Assembly (NCBI RefSeq): GCF_016745235.1
Contig: NZ_JAELVM010000002.1
Span: 186,001-250,000 of the forward strand
Length of the DNA: 64,000 bases
Source: Chryseobacterium endalhagicum
Lineage (GTDB): Bacteria > Bacteroidota > Bacteroidia > Flavobacteriales > Weeksellaceae
Reading direction: 5' to 3'
A program made the translations under genes and the position numbers. Shown piece by piece: positions 34,917 to 43,118 of this stretch (positions are counted from its first letter, which is position 1; every line of letters begins with the position of its first letter). Under the pieces are notes generated by a model. The model saw only the letters and a program-made list of their open reading frames with translations. It made no database searches and was not told the DNA's origin.

Positions 34917-36950
34917 TCAGCTTTTAGTTCTGAAATCTTTTATTTCCTGTATCTTAGATTGGAAATGTTCCTTTTTTTCAGGATTCTTTTTGATCAGAAT
35001 TTCAAATGCTTTTATAGCTTTCGTATATAATTTTTGTTCAAAATAAAGATTGGCCAATGTTTCCGTCATCAAATGGGAAATATCATCATTCTTTTCTTTA
35101 ACCACATAGGTGCTTTCTTCTTTTAACTGGCTGATTCTCGGATTGTTTTCAATAAAGGCTTCAATAACCTTTTCCTGAACTTCAATCTTATCATTGTCTA
35201 CAACTTCTTCTGCAGGTCTTCCTATTTTAAGCCAGCTCTGCCAGGTGTTGATAAAGCCGGGAACATTACTGTCAGCCGGTATTTCCTGCTTTTTCTCAGC
35301 TTTAATTTCCTGAACAGGTTCTTGTTCTTCTTTTCCGCTTTTATCTACGGATAAACTGGAAATATCTGACCCAAAGAATGAAACATTCATCACGGGAGCT
35401 TCTTCTTTCGTTTTTATTTCTACCGCTTCTTCTAAGCTTTTAAGTTCTTCCTGTTTTTCTTCTGCCAATTCAGACGTTTCTTCTACAGCTGGAAGGTTAT
35501 CTTCTGAAACCGTTTCGGCAGCTTCTTTGGTCTCTTCAACAGGTTCTGCAATTACTTCTACAGGTTTTTCTTCTGCAGCCGGAACTTCTTCCTGTTTTGA
35601 AGATTCAATTTTAGCCACAGGAGCTGCTGTTTCCTTGCTGATCATAGAATCTGGAAGATTGGATTCCAGACTCATGGGTTTCCAGCCGGAAACTTCTTCT
35701 GCTGCGACTTCTTTTTCTTCGGCTTTTTCCTGTACTTCTGCAGGTTCTTCGGATTGTATGGTTTGTTCAGACACAGCCTCTACAGGCTCAGCTGCCGGCT
35801 GTTCTGCTTTAGGTTCTTCCTTTTCAGTAGACCAGAAATGGAAATTCTGAGTCTCTGCAAAACTGATCTCGTGATCGGTGGTTTCCGGTTCTTCTGCTTC
35901 AATTTTCGGAGCTGCCTGAGCCTCTTTCATTTTCTTCTCCACTTCTTCAATCAGGCGTCTCATTTCCTCCTCATGCTTATTCACATTCGGTTTTGAAACT
36001 TCGGGAGCCACGGCTTCATCCTCATTATTTGCCTGGATTTTTACCTCCGGCAGGAACTCGTCCATTCCGTGGAAACTGATCTCAGCTTCCGGTTCAGCTG
36101 TATTTTCCTCTTCATTAACTGCTTTAAATTCATCATCTGCTTCAACAGTTACAGGTTCTTCATCAATTTCCGGCTGTTCTTCCTCCGAAGCAGCTGCTGT
36201 TTCCGGAGCTAAAGTTTCGACTTCATGAAAGCTTAAGTTGTCTTCCTCTTTAACTTCTTCTGCTTCTGTTGTGTCATCTGCTGCTGCTTTCTCAACAATC
36301 ACTTCAGGTGTAAATTCTACATCAGCTTCTGAATCTTCTGCTACTTCATTTTCTACAGTTTCTTCTTTCTCTGCAATTTCCTCTTTAAATTCTTTTGCAG
36401 CAGGTTCTGCTTTTTGGGTAACCAGTACTCCTGATTCCAGAGTAGATTCAAGATCTATGGTTTCTGAATTGGTTTCGTCAAGGTAATTTTCCTCTCCTTC
36501 AAAGAGAATTCTGTTTCTTTCGCCATTGACGTAAATATGCTTAATATCCTGAGCCGGCGGTATCATGCACGCTGCCTCTTCGTATTGATTTTGTACTTTT
36601 TCAGAAGGCTCTTCTCTTTTTATCGGGAAAGCTTTTTCTTTATAGGAATATTTTACGGCTTTATCAACGGTCTGCAAAGGCTGTTTTTCTTCCTTTGTTT
36701 CAGGTTTCGGCTCTTTTTTGATCTTACCGTTGATCAGCTGGTAAAGAAGCTTTTTATCCGTGGTATAAGCCGCAGTGGTGGAAAGCTCTTTCTGATAGTT
36801 TTCTTTATCATAAAGGTGTACCCCAAACAAATGAAGCGCCCTTATGTTCTGTACATAAGGAAAAGTATGAATTTCTTCTTTCAAAAGACCGAGATCTTCT
36901 GACTGAATATTTTTGGGGTTCTTTAATAATTCTAAAACTCTGGGATTCAT
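34917..36950 (-). CDS. Large acidic TPR-containing protein
   Basis: A 677-residue protein with three parts. The conserved N-terminus (1-75: 'LLKNPKNIQSEDLGLLKEEIHTFPYVQNIRALHLF') recurs in flavobacterial proteins of this locus. Residues about 100-560 are low-complexity, very rich in Glu, Ala, Val and Pro, and probably disordered. At the C-terminus (about 590-677) a small TPR-like pair 'LMTETLANLYFEQKLYTKAIKAFEILIKKNPEKKEHF' is clear. No signal peptide is seen, so it is cytoplasmic. It starts 1 base after lptE's stop, and so closes the sigma-54 activator/LptE operon. A link to envelope assembly is suggested by that position only. Confidence 0.85.
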   Translation of the reverse strand: MNPRVLELLKNPKNIQSEDLGLLKEEIHTFPYVQNIRALHLFGVHLYDKENYQKELSTTAAYTTDKKLLYQLINGKIKKEPKPETKEEKQPLQTVDKAVKYSYKEKAFPIKREEPSEKVQNQYEEAACMIPPAQDIKHIYVNGERNRILFEGEENYLDETNSETIDLESTLESGVLVTQKAEPAAKEFKEEIAEKEETVENEVAEDSEADVEFTPEVIVEKAAADDTTEAEEVKEEDNLSFHEVETLAPETAAASEEEQPEIDEEPVTVEADDEFKAVNEEENTAEPEAEISFHGMDEFLPEVKIQANNEDEAVAPEVSKPNVNKHEEEMRRLIEEVEKKMKEAQAAPKIEAEEPETTDHEISFAETQNFHFWSTEKEEPKAEQPAAEPVEAVSEQTIQSEEPAEVQEKAEEKEVAAEEVSGWKPMSLESNLPDSMISKETAAPVAKIESSKQEEVPAAEEKPVEVIAEPVEETKEAAETVSEDNLPAVEETSELAEEKQEELKSLEEAVEIKTKEEAPVMNVSFFGSDISSLSVDKSGKEEQEPVQEIKAEKKQEIPADSNVPGFINTWQSWLKIGRPAEEVVDNDKIEVQEKVIEAFIENNPRISQLKEESTYVVKEKNDDISHLMTETLANLYFEQKLYTKAIKAFEILIKKNPEKKEHFQSKIQEIKDFRTKS

Positions 36951-36951
36951 C

Positions 36952-37473
36952 TTACCAATTGGCTACAATATCGTTAAATATCTTGTTAATAATTCTGTCT
37001 GTCACAAGCTTCACCTGGGAAGCCTCAATCTCACTTTGCGTCAGGTTACTGTTATAAACGGCTTCATCCGAGTACGTTCTGTCAAAACTGGAATCCGGGT
37101 GGAGCTTGTTTTCGTAATGTACCTTTACCGTAATCGTCAGTTTGCTCTGTGCCTGCTGTACTACACCACCCGAAGGGTTCTGTATTGTATTGGAGCTGAT
37201 CGTAGTAGGGGAAAAACCGTAGTCGGAGATTTCACCTTCTATCAAAATATCAGGATTGGATTTTGTTCCTTTCAAAGTGGTTCTCTGCAGAAACCGGTTC
37301 TGGATATCTGTAGAAAACTGCTGGGAAAGGGTTGGATTTACCAACGCTGCATTATTCGGGAATTCATTGATCTGAACGGTCTTTTCATCCGTCAGCGATG
37401 ATCCTGTGAAAGAATAACACTGATGAAAAAGGGAAAGAACAACAAACCCGAATATGATCTTTAATTTACTCAT
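36952..37473 (-). CDS. lptE: LptE family LPS-assembly lipoprotein
   Basis: A 173-residue lipoprotein (signal 'MSKLKIIFGFVVLSLFHQC' with lipid-modified Cys19). The body matches Bacteroidetes LptE: 'CYSFTGSSLTDEKTVQINEFPNNAALVNPTLSQQFSTDIQNRFL', then 'PDILIEGEISDY'. LptE plugs the LptD barrel that inserts LPS into the outer leaflet. The ATG overlaps the stop of the membrane-protein gene by four bases (translational coupling). It lies between that gene and the acidic TPR gene. Confidence 0.9.
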   Translation of the reverse strand: MSKLKIIFGFVVLSLFHQCYSFTGSSLTDEKTVQINEFPNNAALVNPTLSQQFSTDIQNRFLQRTTLKGTKSNPDILIEGEISDYGFSPTTISSNTIQNPSGGVVQQAQSKLTITVKVHYENKLHPDSSFDRTYSDEAVYNSNLTQSEIEASQVKLVTDRIINKIFNDIVANW

Positions 37474-38171
37474 ACCATTTTTTGATTTACGGATTCCAAT
37501 ACATCTTTATAGGCCGCATACTTCATGCAGATTCCCAGTGGAATGGAAAACAGTACACCTATTCCGCATGCTATAACGCCAAGCTGGGAAATGAATCCTA
37601 CGATAATAGAAAATACAAAAATTTTCAGGAAATTCCTTCTGGCAATTTTCCATGAAAGCATGAAAGCTTCTCTTACACTGGTCATTCTGTGCAGCGAAAT
37701 CAGGGGCTGAACAAAAAACATGGCTACAGCAATCGCAAATATCAGGATCATAACCAATAAAAACCAAATTCCCATTCCTCCTGCAAATAAAGCACTACCC
37801 GTCTCAGAAAGTGACCCCTCGGAAGCACTGGCTGCAAAAATAACCGGCAGCAATGAAATCTGGACCGGAATCATCGCAATAATTACTATGGCAAAAATAA
37901 GCAGGAACAGTTTCAGGTACATTACAAAATCTGTAAAATCGAAAATATCTCCTACGGAAACTTTTTCTCCTTCATCTACCTTTTTGCAGATCTTGTAAAA
38001 GTTGCCCATTCCAAGAATCCCGCAGAAAGGGATAAAATTCATTACAAATAAGAGTAACGTTGCCACGATAAAACCGCCGATATCTTTTTTGAAAAGCTCC
38101 ATTCCGTCAGACAGGTACTTTCCTATATTGAAATCATATCCTTTTACGCCGAGTAATTCTAAATGCTTCAT
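37470..38171 (-). CDS. Polytopic membrane protein of unknown function
   Basis: A 233-residue protein with five to six hydrophobic helices and N-terminal 'YDFNIGKYLSDGMELFKKDIGGFIVATLLLFVMNFIPFCGILGMGNFYKICKKVDEGEKVSVGDIF'. This pattern resembles the glycerophosphoryl-diester-phosphodiesterase-membrane-domain/DUF975-like proteins. It lies 10 bases downstream of the sigma-54 activator and overlaps lptE by four bases, so it belongs to the same transcript. No enzymatic motif is visible. Confidence 0.8.
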   Translation of the reverse strand: MKHLELLGVKGYDFNIGKYLSDGMELFKKDIGGFIVATLLLFVMNFIPFCGILGMGNFYKICKKVDEGEKVSVGDIFDFTDFVMYLKLFLLIFAIVIIAMIPVQISLLPVIFAASASEGSLSETGSALFAGGMGIWFLLVMILIFAIAVAMFFVQPLISLHRMTSVREAFMLSWKIARRNFLKIFVFSIIVGFISQLGVIACGIGVLFSIPLGICMKYAAYKDVLESVNQKMV

Positions 38172-38181
38172 TCCTGTTTTT

Positions 38182-39468
38182 TTAGTCTTCTAAGTTATAT
38201 TGTTTTATTTTTCTGTATAAAGTTCTTTGTGAAATTCCAAGTTCGTCCGCCGCTCTGTTTCTGCGTCCTTTATGCTTTTCCAGCGCTTTGATGATCAGAT
38301 CTTTTTCATTGTTCTGAAGGGACAGGGATTCCGGTCTGTTTTCTTCTATTTCTATTTCTTCGATGTCTTCATAGCTGTCGTCAGAATTTGAAATAATAGT
38401 GGGTGCAGACTGTCCCACAGGAGATTTATCCTCAAAATACAGCAGTGAATTCTGGCTTACGGGCTGAGCCTGTTCCGCAGAATAAATCCTATTGATCAGA
38501 TTCTTTTCCTGATTGCTGAGATCTGCTGTTCCTCTGTTTTTTATCAGTTCTGAAGTTAGTGATTTTAAATCATTAATATCGCTTCTCATATCGAAGAGAA
38601 TTTTATACATAATTTCTCTTTCGCTTCCGAAATCATTCTGCTTCTGAGCACCCTGATTGTTCACCACCATAGGAAGATGGGTCTCCATTGGAATATATTC
38701 TGCCAGCTTTTCAACTGTTATTTCGCGGTTTCTTTCCACCACGGTCATCTGCTCTACCAGATTTCGCAGCTGGCGGACATTCCCGGGAAAACCATAATTT
38801 TCAATATAATGTACTGCGCCTGGCTCCAGCTGCAGCTCAGGCATTCTGTATTTTTCGGCAAAATCTATAGAGAATTTTCTGAACAGCAAGTGAATATCTC
38901 CTTTTCGGTCTCTTAAAGGAGGCATATCGATCTGAACGGTATTTAAACGGTAATACAGGTCTTCACGGAATCTTCCGTCATGAATGGCCTTCATCATATT
39001 AACGTTGGTAGCCGCCACAATTCTTACATTGGTTTTCTGAACCTGTGAGGAACCTACCTTCATAAATTCACCGCTTTCCAGAACTCTCAAAAGACGGACC
39101 TGGGTCTGCAGGGGAAGTTCTCCTACCTCATCCAGGAAGATGGTTCCGCCGTCTGCTACTTCAAAATACCCTTTTCTGGTCGCCGTAGCTCCGGTAAACG
39201 CTCCTTTTTCGTGACCGAATAATTCGGAATCTATGGTTCCTTCCGGAATCGCTCCGCAATTGACCACAATATAAGGCTGATGTTTTCTTTTGGATTCTGA
39301 ATGGATGATTTTCGGGATGAATTCTTTCCCTACACCGCTCTCTCCGATCACCAGAACGGAAATATCAGTGGGTGCCACCTGAATGGCTTTTTCCAGGGCC
39401 CTGTTCAGGACAGGAAAGTTTCCGATGATGCCAAAGCGGTTCTTTATATTTTGTAACTCGTTGCTCAT
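38182..39468 (-). CDS. Sigma-54-dependent transcriptional activator without receiver domain
   Basis: A 428-residue AAA+ activator. Walker A GESGVGKE is at 42-49, the sigma-54 contact loop GAFTGA at 89-94 and Walker B FLDE at 111-114. The arginine-finger region 'RFREDLYYRLN' and the Fis-type HTH 'ALEKHKGRRNRAADELGISQRTLYRKIKQY' at the C-terminus are also present. There is no N-terminal response-regulator or sensor domain, so activity must be set by level or by a partner. It lies in a run from miaB to lptE, an order conserved in Flavobacteriia as I remember it. Its targets are unknown. Confidence 0.93.
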   Translation of the reverse strand: MSNELQNIKNRFGIIGNFPVLNRALEKAIQVAPTDISVLVIGESGVGKEFIPKIIHSESKRKHQPYIVVNCGAIPEGTIDSELFGHEKGAFTGATATRKGYFEVADGGTIFLDEVGELPLQTQVRLLRVLESGEFMKVGSSQVQKTNVRIVAATNVNMMKAIHDGRFREDLYYRLNTVQIDMPPLRDRKGDIHLLFRKFSIDFAEKYRMPELQLEPGAVHYIENYGFPGNVRQLRNLVEQMTVVERNREITVEKLAEYIPMETHLPMVVNNQGAQKQNDFGSEREIMYKILFDMRSDINDLKSLTSELIKNRGTADLSNQEKNLINRIYSAEQAQPVSQNSLLYFEDKSPVGQSAPTIISNSDDSYEDIEEIEIEENRPESLSLQNNEKDLIIKALEKHKGRRNRAADELGISQRTLYRKIKQYNLED

Positions 39469-39499
39469 AAAGTAAATTTTTGATTATTGATTTAATCAT

Positions 39500-40297
39500 C
39501 TACAGCTGCTCGATCTGTTTTCTGTAGACTTTGTTAAAGTGATGGGTATACACATCTTTCATGGTCTTGCCCTCATCATAAGTTCTCAATGCTAACTTTT
39601 TTAAATCTAAATAATCTTTGTTTCTGATCTTGGAAACTTTACTTTTAAAATATATATTCTCGGCAAAGTCATTTTCTTTGCTCTGCTTTTCAAAATGTTC
39701 TGAAGCTTTGTCGTATCTGCCCAGTTCAAAGTAAGTAACTCCCAGCTGGTAGTGGTCGTACATTCCTTTAAAATAGCCTTTTGATGCCAGAAGCTTTTCA
39801 ATAATCCCTGCGGCTTTAGCTTTATGCCCTAAAGCACTGTAAGACATGGCTCTCACCACATCCAGATGATAATCTCCGTTTAAGGATCTTCCCAGATCTT
39901 CCGGATAATATTTTTTAAATTCCTCTAAATCCTGAACTGCTCCAGTGTAATCACCCAGAAACTGGAATTTGCACCAGCCTCTGTAGCCCAGATGCATTTT
40001 AGGATCTACAGCAACTGCTTTGTCTATAAGTATTTTCCAGGTTAAGAAATCTCCGTTTTTAAGATATGGAACAGCTTTTTCCATATAAGCATTGGAGAAA
40101 TCCGGACACAGGCCGATCGCTTTATCAAAAGCTTCCTGAGATTCCCGGCTGCCCTGTCTGTCTGAAGCCCAGTTGTACAGCTCACAAGCTTTTTTGCAGT
40201 TCTCACCCTCTACTGCATTACAGTTGACCTGCGCAATAGTATTGGTGTAAACGATAAGCAATAAAAAGCTAAGGTAATACCTCTGAAACTTTTCCAT
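39500..40297 (-). CDS. Secreted TPR protein
   Basis: A 265-residue protein starting at the ATG at 40297 (MEKFQRYYLSFLLLIVYTNTIAQ, a signal peptide); a TTG six bases upstream is the alternative. A Cys-bearing start (NCNAVEGENCKKACELYNWAS) is followed by about five TPR helices, e.g. 'DKASEHFEKQSKENDFAE'. The start lies 29 bases inside the preceding gene, so the two are coupled. It is periplasmic and probably a scaffold; no enzyme motif is visible. Confidence 0.8.
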   Translation of the reverse strand: MEKFQRYYLSFLLLIVYTNTIAQVNCNAVEGENCKKACELYNWASDRQGSRESQEAFDKAIGLCPDFSNAYMEKAVPYLKNGDFLTWKILIDKAVAVDPKMHLGYRGWCKFQFLGDYTGAVQDLEEFKKYYPEDLGRSLNGDYHLDVVRAMSYSALGHKAKAAGIIEKLLASKGYFKGMYDHYQLGVTYFELGRYDKASEHFEKQSKENDFAENIYFKSKVSKIRNKDYLDLKKLALRTYDEGKTMKDVYTHHFNKVYRKQIEQL

Positions 40298-40790
40298 CTT
40301 CAATTTTATAGGTTAAATACTGATAATAGCCTGCTTTTAAACCTTTTATATCTTTCGGAATCCAGCCGTTGAGCGATTTTGTAAACCGCAACAGCTTTTC
40401 CGCCAGAATTTTATCCTGAACGGACTCTTTCAGATCTGCATCCATCTGCTGAACTCTGAACAGTCCTGTTTTTCCTTCACAATTTACTAAAAATCTCACG
40501 GTAATATAGCCGTTCATCATAGTTTCGGAAGATATTTTTTCTTTTTCCAGTTTTTCTATAATGGCCAGTTTTTCGCCTTTATAGTTAAACTGCTTTTCAC
40601 CATGATAATACTGAAGACTCAATCTCTCTTCCGGGCTGCATTTTTTAAAATCCGGATCGTCCAGTTTGTCATCAAATTCAATATCACCAACAGTTGCGGG
40701 GTATTTACTCATGCTTTTCTCTGCCTGACAGGACATCAGTACAAAAGAAAATAATGCAAAAAAGTAAACCGCCTTTGTCAAGATATTCAA
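40269..40790 (-). CDS. Lipoprotein with TonB C-terminal-like domain
   Basis: A 173-residue protein whose only workable start is a TTG at 40790, immediately after the miaB stop (TAA-TTG); the next Met is inside the signal peptide. The signal sequence ends in a lipobox (FVLMSC). The body 'NGYITVRFLVNCEGKTGLFRVQQMDADLKESVQDKILAEKLLRFTKSLNGWIP' has the beta-alpha-beta look of TonB C-terminal domains, without a TonB-type transmembrane anchor. The TTG start suggests coupling to miaB translation. Two other small genes in the window (42407 and 45204) share this domain style. Confidence 0.72.
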   Translation of the reverse strand: MNILTKAVYFFALFSFVLMSCQAEKSMSKYPATVGDIEFDDKLDDPDFKKCSPEERLSLQYYHGEKQFNYKGEKLAIIEKLEKEKISSETMMNGYITVRFLVNCEGKTGLFRVQQMDADLKESVQDKILAEKLLRFTKSLNGWIPKDIKGLKAGYYQYLTYKIEDGKVSEVLP

Positions 40791-42227
40791 TTATTCCGCT
40801 GTTCTCCCTAAAAGTGTGCCCTGGGTGTTGCCATAAACAAAAATGTCCACAATGTCACCTATTTTCTGCCCTTCAAGCATATCGAACACACAAACTGCAT
40901 TCTGGGAGTTTCTTCCTTTCCACTGGTTTTTGTTCTTTTTGGAAATTCCTTCAATCAGAACCTGGTGCATTCTTCCCACGTAAGATTCCATTCTTTTTCT
41001 GGAAAGTTCACCCTGAAGCGCTATCACCTCAGCCAGACGTCTCTGCTTCACATCGGCAGGAATATTATCTTCCATTTTTTTGTGTGCAGGTGTTCCCGGT
41101 CTTTCGGAATACGCAAACATGTACCCGTAGTCATATTCCACTTCTTTCATCAGGCTTAATGTATCCTGATGATCTTCTTCAGTCTCGTTGCAGAAACCGA
41201 TGATCATATCCTGAGAAAAAGCAACGTCAGGAACAATTTCCTTTGCTTTTTTTATTAAATCCAGATATTCTTCTCTGGTGTGCTGCCTGTTCATCGCCAG
41301 AAGCATATTGTTGCTGCCGCTCTGTACCGGAAGGTGAACGTATTTACAGATATTGTCGTGTTTCGCAATCATTCTGAATACATCAAGACTCATGTCCTGA
41401 GGATTGGAAGTAGAGAATCTCACTCTCATTTCAGGAACTGCTTTAGCCACCTGATCAAGCAACTGTGCAAAATTCACAGCCGTAGCCTTCTGCATTTCAG
41501 AAGCTTTGGCAAAATCTTTTTTAGGACCTCCTCCATACCATAAGTAAGAATCTACGTTCTGTCCTAAAAGGGTAATTTCTTTGTATCCGTTCTCTGCAAG
41601 GTTTTTACATTCTTCAATAATTGAATGCGGATCGCGGCTTCTTTCTCTTCCTCTGGTAAAAGGAACCACACAGAAAGTACACATATTATCACATCCTCTT
41701 GTAATGGTTACAAATGCTGTAACTCCATTTCCGCCTAAACGAACCGGGTTGATATCTGCATACGTTTCTTCTTTTGAAAGGATCACGTTGATGGCATCTC
41801 TTCCGTCTTCCGTTTCTTTTAACAGGTTGGGAATATCCCGGTAAGCATCAGGACCTACTACAAGGTCTACCAGCTGCTCTTCTTCTAAGAATTTGGTTTT
41901 CAAACGTTCTGCCATGCATCCTAAAACCCCCACCGTCATGCCCGGTCTTTCCTTTTTCAGTCTTTTGAACTGAGAAAGGCGCATTCTTACGGTCTGTTCT
42001 GCTTTTTCACGGATGGAGCATGTGTTTAAAAGAATCAGGTCTGCTTCTTCTACATTCAGGGTGGTATTATACCCCTGCTCATTAAGAATAGAGGCAACAA
42101 TTTCGGAATCAGAAAAGTTCATCTGACAGCCATAGCTTTCTAAAAACAGCTTTTTAGAGTTCTCAGGCCTTTCAGCGATGGCAAAAGCTTCTCCCTGTTT
42201 TGTTTCGTCTATATATTTTTCCTGCAC
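40791..42227 (-). CDS. miaB: tRNA-2-methylthio-N6-isopentenyladenosine synthase
   Basis: A radical-SAM methylthiotransferase that adds a methylthio group to i6A37 of tRNAs. The MTTase N-domain carries three Cys in LESYGCQMNFSDSE, NTCSIREKAEQ and VLGCMAE. The radical-SAM cluster is GCDNMCTFCVVP (CxxxCxxC). A TRAM domain closes the protein (about 415-478). The frame is open further upstream to a TTG at 42269, but the GTG at 42227 gives MQEKYIDETKQGEAF, the family's usual start, and 478 residues. The -7 box at 42311 would give a leader of about 75 bases. It heads a seven-gene unit down to the TPR gene at 34917. Confidence 0.94.
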   Translation of the reverse strand: MQEKYIDETKQGEAFAIAERPENSKKLFLESYGCQMNFSDSEIVASILNEQGYNTTLNVEEADLILLNTCSIREKAEQTVRMRLSQFKRLKKERPGMTVGVLGCMAERLKTKFLEEEQLVDLVVGPDAYRDIPNLLKETEDGRDAINVILSKEETYADINPVRLGGNGVTAFVTITRGCDNMCTFCVVPFTRGRERSRDPHSIIEECKNLAENGYKEITLLGQNVDSYLWYGGGPKKDFAKASEMQKATAVNFAQLLDQVAKAVPEMRVRFSTSNPQDMSLDVFRMIAKHDNICKYVHLPVQSGSNNMLLAMNRQHTREEYLDLIKKAKEIVPDVAFSQDMIIGFCNETEEDHQDTLSLMKEVEYDYGYMFAYSERPGTPAHKKMEDNIPADVKQRRLAEVIALQGELSRKRMESYVGRMHQVLIEGISKKNKNQWKGRNSQNAVCVFDMLEGQKIGDIVDIFVYGNTQGTLLGRTAE

Positions 42228-42310
42228 AATAATCGTTTTAAAGTTCAATGCCCAGCATTTAAAGTCCAAAGCATTTGCGATGAATTTTAGATCCTGAACA
42301 GATTAGTCTG

Positions 42311-42318
42311 CAAAGATA
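42311..42318 (-). promoter_or_regulatory. -7 promoter box of the miaB operon
   Basis: TATCTTTG on the minus strand is a full match to TAnnTTTG, with no clear TTG at the -33 distance. Confidence 0.5.
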
Positions 42319-42406
42319 CAAAATATTGTGACAGATTGTCAGGAGATTATTTTGGAGGATGAAATTTAATGGCGTGCGTTTAAAAGGTTTTTTTTCATCT
42401 GAACCA

Positions 42407-42892
42407 TTATAAATCTGTCGCGATTGAAGAGAAATTCATTTTAAGTTTGATCTGTGAAGTAACGGGCTTTCCATCACACGAAGCCGGAATCCAGTTTTTT
42501 TTGATGCGCCTTACCACATATTTCATATCATCAAAAAAGTACGCGCTGTTGGCTACTTTTGGCGTTCCTTCAATATTGGTGACTTTTCCGGTTTGATCAA
42601 CGGTAAGGGTAAATGTAAAATCTCCGTTCAATACATAAAAATCCGAATTCAGATAATCGTACATAAATTTTTGCAGGGTTTTCTTATAAACGGCTACTCC
42701 TCCTTCAAACGCTGCGGGTTTAAAATCTGTACAATTCTTTACTGCAACCTGTAAAAGAGGTTCCTTAATGTCTATTTTCAACAGGTTTTTATTGAGTTCT
42801 GCGATCGGATTATCATCTCTGTCCTCCACATCCTGCTGTGCCCATGCGAAGTTTCCTATAAGAAGTGCTATAAATAATGTAAAAGCTTTCAT
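42407..42892 (-). CDS. Secreted TonB C-terminal-like protein
   Basis: A 161-residue exported protein (signal MKAFTLFIALLIGNFAWAQ). The C-terminal half has the TonB_C pattern: 'FTFTLTVDQTGKVTNIEGTPKVANSAYFFDDMKYVVRRIKKNWIPASCDGKPVTSQIKLKMNFS' (residues about 95-157). It lacks a TonB membrane anchor and Pro-rich linker, so it is not a classical energy transducer. It stands alone, upstream of miaB on the same strand with its own spacer. Role unknown. Confidence 0.75.
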   Translation of the reverse strand: MKAFTLFIALLIGNFAWAQQDVEDRDDNPIAELNKNLLKIDIKEPLLQVAVKNCTDFKPAAFEGGVAVYKKTLQKFMYDYLNSDFYVLNGDFTFTLTVDQTGKVTNIEGTPKVANSAYFFDDMKYVVRRIKKNWIPASCDGKPVTSQIKLKMNFSSIATDL

Positions 42893-42959
42893 AGAACCGT
42901 AATCATTAGTTATTAAATTATGATAGCAAATTTAATTATTTAACCTGAGAAAATTGATA

Positions 42960-43108
42960 TGATGACTGGAAGAAGGAAGAGGGAAGCTGGAAGTTACCAT
43001 CAGTATTTCAACACTTAAACCAGGGAAGCTTATAAATAAATTAATAAAAATTCCCCTATAGTTCTGATGCTGCCTTCAATAACCTCCCTCTTCCATCTTC
43101 AAGCTTCC
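42960..43108. repeat. Imperfect long inverted repeat in spacer
   Basis: The left arm near 42968-42995 (GAAGAAGGAAGAGGGAAGC followed by TGGAAG) is roughly complementary to the right arm near 43079-43112 (CCTCCCTCTTCCATCTTC followed by AAGCTTCCT). It could form a long hairpin between poxB (stop at 43119) and the gene at 42407. It looks like a dispersed spacer element rather than a terminator, as there is no T run. Confidence 0.4.
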
Positions 43109-43118
43109 TGACAAGGAA

